Assembly: GCA_017509985.1 (NCBI GenBank)
Contig: JAFWOE010000031.1
Location: 40,011-104,010, forward strand
Length of the DNA: 64,000 nucleotides
Source of the DNA: Lachnospiraceae bacterium
GTDB lineage: Bacteria; Bacillota; Clostridia; Lachnospirales; Lachnospiraceae
Direction of reading: 5' to 3'
Shown: in pieces, positions 61,777-64,000 of the stretch
Layout of the letters: each line of letters opens with the position of its first letter
Numbering within the stretch: position 1 is the first letter of the stretch
Position numbers and translations under genes: made by a program
The notes under the pieces: generated by a model
Told to the model about the DNA's origin: nothing
The model's input: the letters and a program-made list of their open reading frames with translations, nothing else
The model's database searches: none

Positions 61777-63369
61777 TCAGTTCCGGCCGAATTCGGCAAG
61801 CGCAAGGCCTTTATTCCGGTCCAGCGTCATCTGCACGCTCCACGGGTTGACAAAAAGGAGCAGCGGCCGGTTTTTAAGATCATAAACCTTTTTCATATCC
61901 GAAGTACCTGTCAGATGCTCCAGATCGATTTCATCCGGATTCTCGATCCAGCGGATGTATTCATACGGAAGGCTGTCCAGCCGGATGTCGACATTATATT
62001 CATTTTTAAGCCGGTATTCGAGCACGTCGAACTGAAGCACGCCGACAACTCCGACGATTACGTTTTCCATTCCTCCCAGATGCTCACGGAAGATCTGTAT
62101 CGCGCCTTCCTGCGCGATCTGTTCAACACCTTTTACAAACTGTTTCCGCTTCATTGTATCCAGCTGTACCACGTTGGCAAAATGTTCCGGAGCAAACGTC
62201 GGGATCCGGTCGAAGCGGAACGGTTCCCTGGATGTACAGAGCGTATCTCCGATGGAAAAAATACCCGGATCGAATACGCCGATAATATCTCCGGCAAAGG
62301 CCTGGTCGACCACATGTCGGTCATCTGCCATCATCTGCTGAGGCTGCTGAAGGCGGATCATCTTATTGCCCTGGACATGAAACACATCCATTCCGGCTTT
62401 GAATTCGCCGGATACGATGCGCATGAAGGCAACCCTGTCACGGTGATTCTTGTTCATATTTGCCTGGATTTTGAAGACAAACGCAGAAAAATCACTGTTG
62501 AACGGATCGATATCTCCGATATCGGAGGTTCTCTTCAGAGGAGGCGTAGTCATAGTCAGAAAGTGCTTCAGAAAGATCTCTACGCCGAAATTAGTCAGCG
62601 CGGAACCGAAAAACACGGGCGTAAGCTCCCCGGCCCGGATCAGGTCCAGATCAAATTCCGCCGAAGCGCCATCCAGGAGTTCGATCTCGGATTCCAGTGT
62701 TTCCTTCTGTGCTTCGGAAATATAATCCGTCAGGGCAGGATCATCCAGCGAAAGCACGGTGTCTTTACCCTCTTTCGTTCCTTTCAAAGTATCAGAGTAG
62801 ACGTGTACCTGGGATTTGTCCCGGTCATACACGCCCTTAAAATTCTTGCCCGATCCGATCGGCCAGTTTACGGGACAGGTTGCGATTCCCAGTTCTTTTT
62901 CGATCTCATCCAGAAGATCGAATGTATCATTGGCGTCCTTATCCATTTTATTGATGAAAGTAAAGATCGGAATATGGCGCATGACACAGACTTTGAACAG
63001 TTTTCGGGTCTGCGCTTCCACGCCTTTGCCACCGTCGATGACCATGACCGCGGAATCGGCTGCCATGAGCGTACGGTACGTATCTTCGGAGAAATCCTGG
63101 TGTCCGGGAGTATCCAGGATATTAATGCAGTAGCCGCCGTAATTGAACTGGAGGACAGAAGATGTGACCGAGATACCTCTCTGCTTTTCAATCTCCATCC
63201 AGTCGGAAACAGCATGCCTTGCCGTAGCTTTGCCTTTCACGGATCCTGCCAGATTGACTGCTCCGCCATAAAGAAGAAATTTTTCGGTCAGCGTCGTCTT
63301 CCCTGCGTCAGGATGCGAAATGATAGCAAAAGTCCTGCGTTTATTGATCTCTTCCTGTAGATTGCTCAA
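61777..63369 (-). CDS. prfC: Peptide chain release factor 3
   Basis: GTPase that recycles release factors after termination. The 530 residues start with an EF-G-like G domain (AIISHPDAGKTTLTEKFLL, DTPGHQDFSEDTYR, NKMDKDANDTF), then a beta-barrel domain and a C-terminal domain with QPQQMMADDRHVVDQAFAGD. The start is TTG at 63369, where GGGAGG sits 6 bases upstream. A longer frame exists to 63492, but it runs through the tRNA-Cys gene and is not real. Confidence 0.95.
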   Translation of the reverse strand: MSNLQEEINKRRTFAIISHPDAGKTTLTEKFLLYGGAVNLAGSVKGKATARHAVSDWMEIEKQRGISVTSSVLQFNYGGYCINILDTPGHQDFSEDTYRTLMAADSAVMVIDGGKGVEAQTRKLFKVCVMRHIPIFTFINKMDKDANDTFDLLDEIEKELGIATCPVNWPIGSGKNFKGVYDRDKSQVHVYSDTLKGTKEGKDTVLSLDDPALTDYISEAQKETLESEIELLDGASAEFDLDLIRAGELTPVFFGSALTNFGVEIFLKHFLTMTTPPLKRTSDIGDIDPFNSDFSAFVFKIQANMNKNHRDRVAFMRIVSGEFKAGMDVFHVQGNKMIRLQQPQQMMADDRHVVDQAFAGDIIGVFDPGIFSIGDTLCTSREPFRFDRIPTFAPEHFANVVQLDTMKRKQFVKGVEQIAQEGAIQIFREHLGGMENVIVGVVGVLQFDVLEYRLKNEYNVDIRLDSLPYEYIRWIENPDEIDLEHLTGTSDMKKVYDLKNRPLLLFVNPWSVQMTLDRNKGLALAEFGRN

Positions 63370-63399
63370 AATAAACCTCCCGGAAAATGTCTGAAATAT

Positions 63400-63429
63400 A
63401 GAATAATCCCGAAGCGGAATACTTCGGGA
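63400..63429 (-). terminator. Hairpin terminator after tRNA-Cys
   Basis: TCCCGAAG and CTTCGGGA (63422-63429 and 63407-63414) form an 8-bp stem over a 7-base loop, followed on the minus strand by TTATTC. The T tract is short, so some reading through into prfC is possible. Confidence 0.5.
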
Positions 63430-63434
63430 CAAAA

Positions 63435-63506
63435 AGGCGTCGACCGGATTTGAACCGGTGCATACTGGTGTTGCAGACCATTGCCTTACCACTTGGCTAC
63501 GATGCC
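63435..63506 (-). tRNA. tRNA-Cys (anticodon GCA)
   Basis: Cloverleaf of 72 bases on the minus strand, with loop TCTGCAACA around anticodon GCA, GGTTCAAATCC in the T arm and discriminator U. The acceptor stem shows one A-C mismatch (positions 4 and 69). The 3' CCA is not encoded. Confidence 0.93.
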
Positions 63507-63512
63507 AGACAG

Positions 63513-63584
63513 TGACTCCGACGAGAATCGAACTCGTGTTACCGCCGTGAAAGGGCGATGTCTTAACCTCTTGACCCCGGAGCC
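63513..63584 (-). tRNA. tRNA-Glu (anticodon UUC)
   Basis: Seventy-two bases on the minus strand, with loop CTTTCAC around TTC, T arm GTTCGATTC, and a complete acceptor stem with one G-U pair. The 3' CCA is not encoded. Confidence 0.95.
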
Positions 63585-63639
63585 AGGTTTGAGAGAAAGA
63601 TCTCTCTTCTTTTTCAGGACAGAATCCTTAAAAAAAGAA

Positions 63640-63711
63640 CTCCCCGAGTTGGGCTCGAACCAACAACCCCTCGGTTAACAGCCGAGTGCTCTACCATTGA
63701 GCTATCGAGGA
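63640..63711 (-). tRNA. tRNA-Asn (anticodon GUU)
   Basis: Seventy-two bases on the minus strand, with loop CTGTTAA around GTT, T arm GGTTCGAGCC and discriminator G. It is the first of the three tRNA genes after the promoter. The 3' CCA is not encoded. Confidence 0.95.
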
Positions 63712-63726
63712 ATGCAACCAACAGTT

Positions 63727-63755
63727 ATAATAAAAAACAATGACATTTCTGTCAA
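63727..63755 (-). promoter_or_regulatory. Promoter of the tRNA-Asn/Glu/Cys cluster
   Basis: TTGACA (63750-63755) and TATTAT (63727-63732) with a 17-base spacer on the minus strand. The start would be near 63720, nine bases before tRNA-Asn, so the tRNAs need not depend on the rRNA promoter. Confidence 0.75.
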
Positions 63756-63809
63756 CACTGTTTTTCCGGTTTGTACCCAGAAAACCGCATACATCATACA
63801 AGACTTCTT

Positions 63810-64000
63810 AAGGTCAAGCGTCGACCTATTAGTAACAGTCAGCTCCGTGCATTGCTGCACTTCCACCTCTGCCCTATCTACCTCGTCGTCTTCAAGGGGT
63901 CTCTTGGATATCTCATCTTGAGGGGGCTTCACGCTTAGATGCCTTCAGCGTTTATCCCGTCCGGACTCGGCTACCCTGCGATGCACTTGGCAGTGCAACA
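63810..64000 (-). rRNA. 23S rRNA, 3' end (partial)
   Basis: The last 190 or so bases of 23S rRNA lie on the minus strand, recognised by the conserved run around CATCTAAGCGTGAAGCC, AAGATGAGATATCC and the terminal TACTAATAGGTCGA followed by GCTTGACCTT. The 3' end is placed near 63810 by comparison with known 23S ends. The rest lies beyond the window. No 5S gene fits in the 98 bases before tRNA-Asn. Confidence 0.93.

Noticed and set aside
63369..63492. N-terminally longer release factor 3
   Set aside because: The extension is translated from the tRNA-Cys gene; a GGGAGG sits just before the TTG at 63369.
63712..63810. 5S rRNA gene between 23S and tRNA-Asn
   Set aside because: Only 98 bases are available and they hold a promoter; no 5S consensus was seen on either strand.
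1..64000. Insertion sequences, prophage, integrase or CRISPR array
   Set aside because: No transposase, recombinase or phage protein was recognised in any frame, and no series of evenly spaced repeats was found.

Overview
The window looks like chromosome of a Gram-positive, low-to-middle GC Firmicute, most likely class Clostridia. The support is a PolC-type replicative polymerase, MutS2, YhaM, the ylxM-ffh-rpsP-khpA-rimM cluster, an Asp23/Gls24 gene heading a nusB-xseAB-ispA-dxs-tlyA-nadK-argR-recN string, and an anaerobe-style corrinoid methyl-transfer operon. Species cannot be fixed from the sequence alone. No transposase, integrase, phage gene or CRISPR array was seen.

Positions 1-25.6 kb hold the 5' part of a CCA-adding enzyme gene and a roughly 25-kb surface-polysaccharide operon, all on the minus strand. 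The operon appears to start at a near-consensus promoter at 25611-25640. In transcription order it encodes a Wzz-like copolymerase, an ATP-grasp ligase, a PglC-type initiating sugar-phosphate transferase, a PglD-like acyltransferase, and a six-gene acyl module (FabG-like reductase, acyl carrier protein, acyl-AMP ligase, type II thioesterase, LuxE-like acyl-protein synthetase, LuxC-like acyl reductase). Then come a candidate glycosyltransferase, Wzy, Wzx, the nonulosonate genes pseB, pseC, pseF, pseI and pseG, a second SDR, a second ATP-grasp ligase, and an MBOAT/SGNH O-acylation pair. The N-acetyltransferase PseH is missing. A decayed hexapeptide-acyltransferase end lies between pseC and pseF, and the MBOAT gene is interrupted by a one-base loss in a homopolymer. 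The proposal is a Wzx/Wzy-type polymer of few sugars containing a pseudaminic-acid-like residue with an unusual acyl or aldehyde-derived substituent made by the acyl module.

Positions 25.7-44.5 kb hold yhaM and an HtrA-like membrane protein whose whole catalytic triad is replaced by glycine. Next are mutS2 and a two-component system on the plus strand, then folA-ispG-polC, an M3-family lipoprotein peptidase, and a corrinoid operon (methyltransferase, corrinoid protein, reductive activator) that lacks a substrate methyltransferase here.

Positions 44.5-64 kb are mostly housekeeping. A divergent AroE-like gene overlaps rimM tail to tail. The ylxM and aroE-like promoters sit so close to the start codons that the mRNAs should be leaderless or nearly so. 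A divergent CbiG-like gene lies between thrC and rnhA. The right edge carries prfC, a tRNA-Asn/Glu/Cys cluster with its own promoter, and the 3' end of a 23S rRNA gene with no 5S gene next to it.
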